Assembly: GCA_030374735.1 (NCBI GenBank)
Contig: JASCIV010000604.1
Coordinates: 1 to 15,881, forward strand
Reading direction: 5' to 3'
From: Gracilaria caudata
Lineage: Eukaryota > Rhodophyta > Florideophyceae > Gracilariales > Gracilariaceae
DNA: 15,881 nt
The position numbers and the translations under genes were made by a program. Position 1 is the first letter of the stretch. Each line of letters opens with the position of its first letter. Under the pieces are notes generated by a model. The model saw only the letters and a list, made by a program, of their open reading frames with translations. It searched no databases and was not told the DNA's origin. Shown one piece after another: positions 15,353 through 15,881 of this stretch.

Positions 15353-15881
15353 TTAGTCCAACGACTCTAAGACGTCAGCGCTAGCGACGGAGTGGTCCGA
15401 TTCGCGCCCGTTTTCCGCATTCGTGGTGTGTACAGCAGGGGAACTCGGATTGGCGGAGGCGGCGGCGGAGCTCACAACCTCTACTTTGACCGGATGAGTG
15501 CCCTGCGTCACACAATTGCCAGTATAGCACGGCTGGGCGTGATGCGTAGCGGAAGAACGCCCGGTGCGGGAGGCCGGAGGAAACGCGCGGGGGTCGTTGT
15601 TGCGATAGATGCGAGTAGGGGCCACAGTGCCATGAGTAGGAGCCAAAAGGTCGGTAAACACCGAAGCAGGAGGTGCGGAAGACGAGGGGCGAAGGGCCTG
15701 AATCTCCGCACTAGTGCTACCCATGTAGAACTGCCTGGGGCGGCTCATGTGCCTACAACCCGGGATAATGTGGCCGAGGGTGCAGGCGCAAAAAGTGTAG
15801 TCGGAAAGGGGGGTGGCGCGAGGGCGAGGAGTCGGAGTGTCCGAAGGAGCAGGGTGCTCGCGAGGGCGGATTGGGATGTTC
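15353..15881 (-). CDS. Gag-like ORF of the LTR retrotransposon (partial)
   Basis: The frame is open from the right edge to a stop at 15353-15355, 175 codons, with no start in view other than an internal ATG at 15748. It is rich in Pro, Ser, Thr, Ala and Arg. About 30 residues in is CACTLGHIIPGC, spaced C-x-C-x3-H-x4-C. This is close to, but not, the retroviral zinc knuckle C-x2-C-x4-H-x4-C, so it is either degenerate or coincidental. The rest is low complexity. The stop lies about 90 bp from the polypurine tract, where an autonomous Copia or Gypsy element would normally end in reverse transcriptase/RNase H or integrase. This suggests a non-autonomous element, or one with pol deleted. Confidence 0.5.
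   Translation of the reverse strand, partial: NIPIRPREHPAPSDTPTPRPRATPLSDYTFCACTLGHIIPGCRHMSRPRQFYMGSTSAEIQALRPSSSAPPASVFTDLLAPTHGTVAPTRIYRNNDPRAFPPASRTGRSSATHHAQPCYTGNCVTQGTHPVKVEVVSSAAASANPSSPAVHTTNAENGRESDHSVASADVLESLD

Larger units (their letters stand above)
15017..15881 (-). mobile_element. LTR retrotransposon, 3' end (partial, runs off right edge)
   Basis: Read on the minus strand, the visible part is the end of an ORF (to 15353), a polypurine tract (15251-15265) and an LTR (15017-15250). The abutting tract and LTR termini fix the 3' boundary. The 5' LTR, primer-binding site and any pol gene lie outside the window. The predicted flanking target duplication on this side is GCCAA (15012-15016), if 5 bp long. 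Copia and Gypsy families cannot be told apart from what is visible. Confidence 0.75.

Noticed and set aside
15353..15748. Taking ATG 15748 as the start of the retrotransposon ORF
   Set aside because: The frame stays open to the right edge and the knuckle-like motif lies upstream of that ATG, so the ATG is probably internal.

Overview
This is nuclear DNA from a eukaryote, probably a compact unicellular one. The signs are intron-poor genes separated by 1-2 kb, TATA boxes 25-35 nt ahead of plausible starts, NF-Y-type CCAAT boxes, the 3' end of an LTR retrotransposon and a decayed WD40-repeat gene. Nothing looks bacterial: there are no operons or Shine-Dalgarno spacing. I cannot name the species. 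An alga is possible, but nothing here proves it. No rRNA, tRNA or CRISPR array was seen.

The left 10 kb is built from copies of a divergent two-gene module. Family 1 (minus strand) encodes basic, Arg/Pro/Ser-rich disordered proteins ending in a conserved C-terminal module of about 90 residues (core PFT-[LI]-x2-KI, LW-x-KKK-x-WE, P-[YF]-PAR, AF-x-CSD, E-x-WI-x-EAS). Family 2 (plus strand) encodes proteins of about 178 residues with a conserved N-terminus (EYIFVDKDGDIFMA) and a conserved C-terminus (LLLQRIPRDRFSRAS ... LERDGIWVTQI). Module A is family 1 at <1-1920 and family 2 at 3226-3759. Module B is family 1 at 7542-8126 with N-terminal relics to 8590, and family 2 at 9656-10192. Module C, family 1 at 5210-6112, keeps homologous upstream sequence but has no family 2 partner. 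The intergenic sequences of A and B are homologous throughout and hold shared blocks. I recognise neither family.

The modules have decayed reciprocally. In A, family 1 is a long ORF (at least 640 codons, running off the left edge) with internal tandem repeats, while family 2 has one in-frame TAG. In B, family 2 is intact, while family 1 has lost its N-terminal half and its TATA box.

From 10.2 to 15.0 kb the window holds a doubtful 134-residue ORF (10434-10838), a WD40 pseudogene (about 11100-11651, minus), and a plausible gene for a 329-residue protein with an N-terminal hydrophobic anchor (12522-13511, plus, TATA at 12355). A diverged sequence block lies at 14080-14482, repeated in inverted orientation at 4037-4440. 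The right end (15017-15881) is an LTR retrotransposon read on the minus strand: a 234-bp LTR, an abutting polypurine tract, and a Gag-like ORF that runs off the window.
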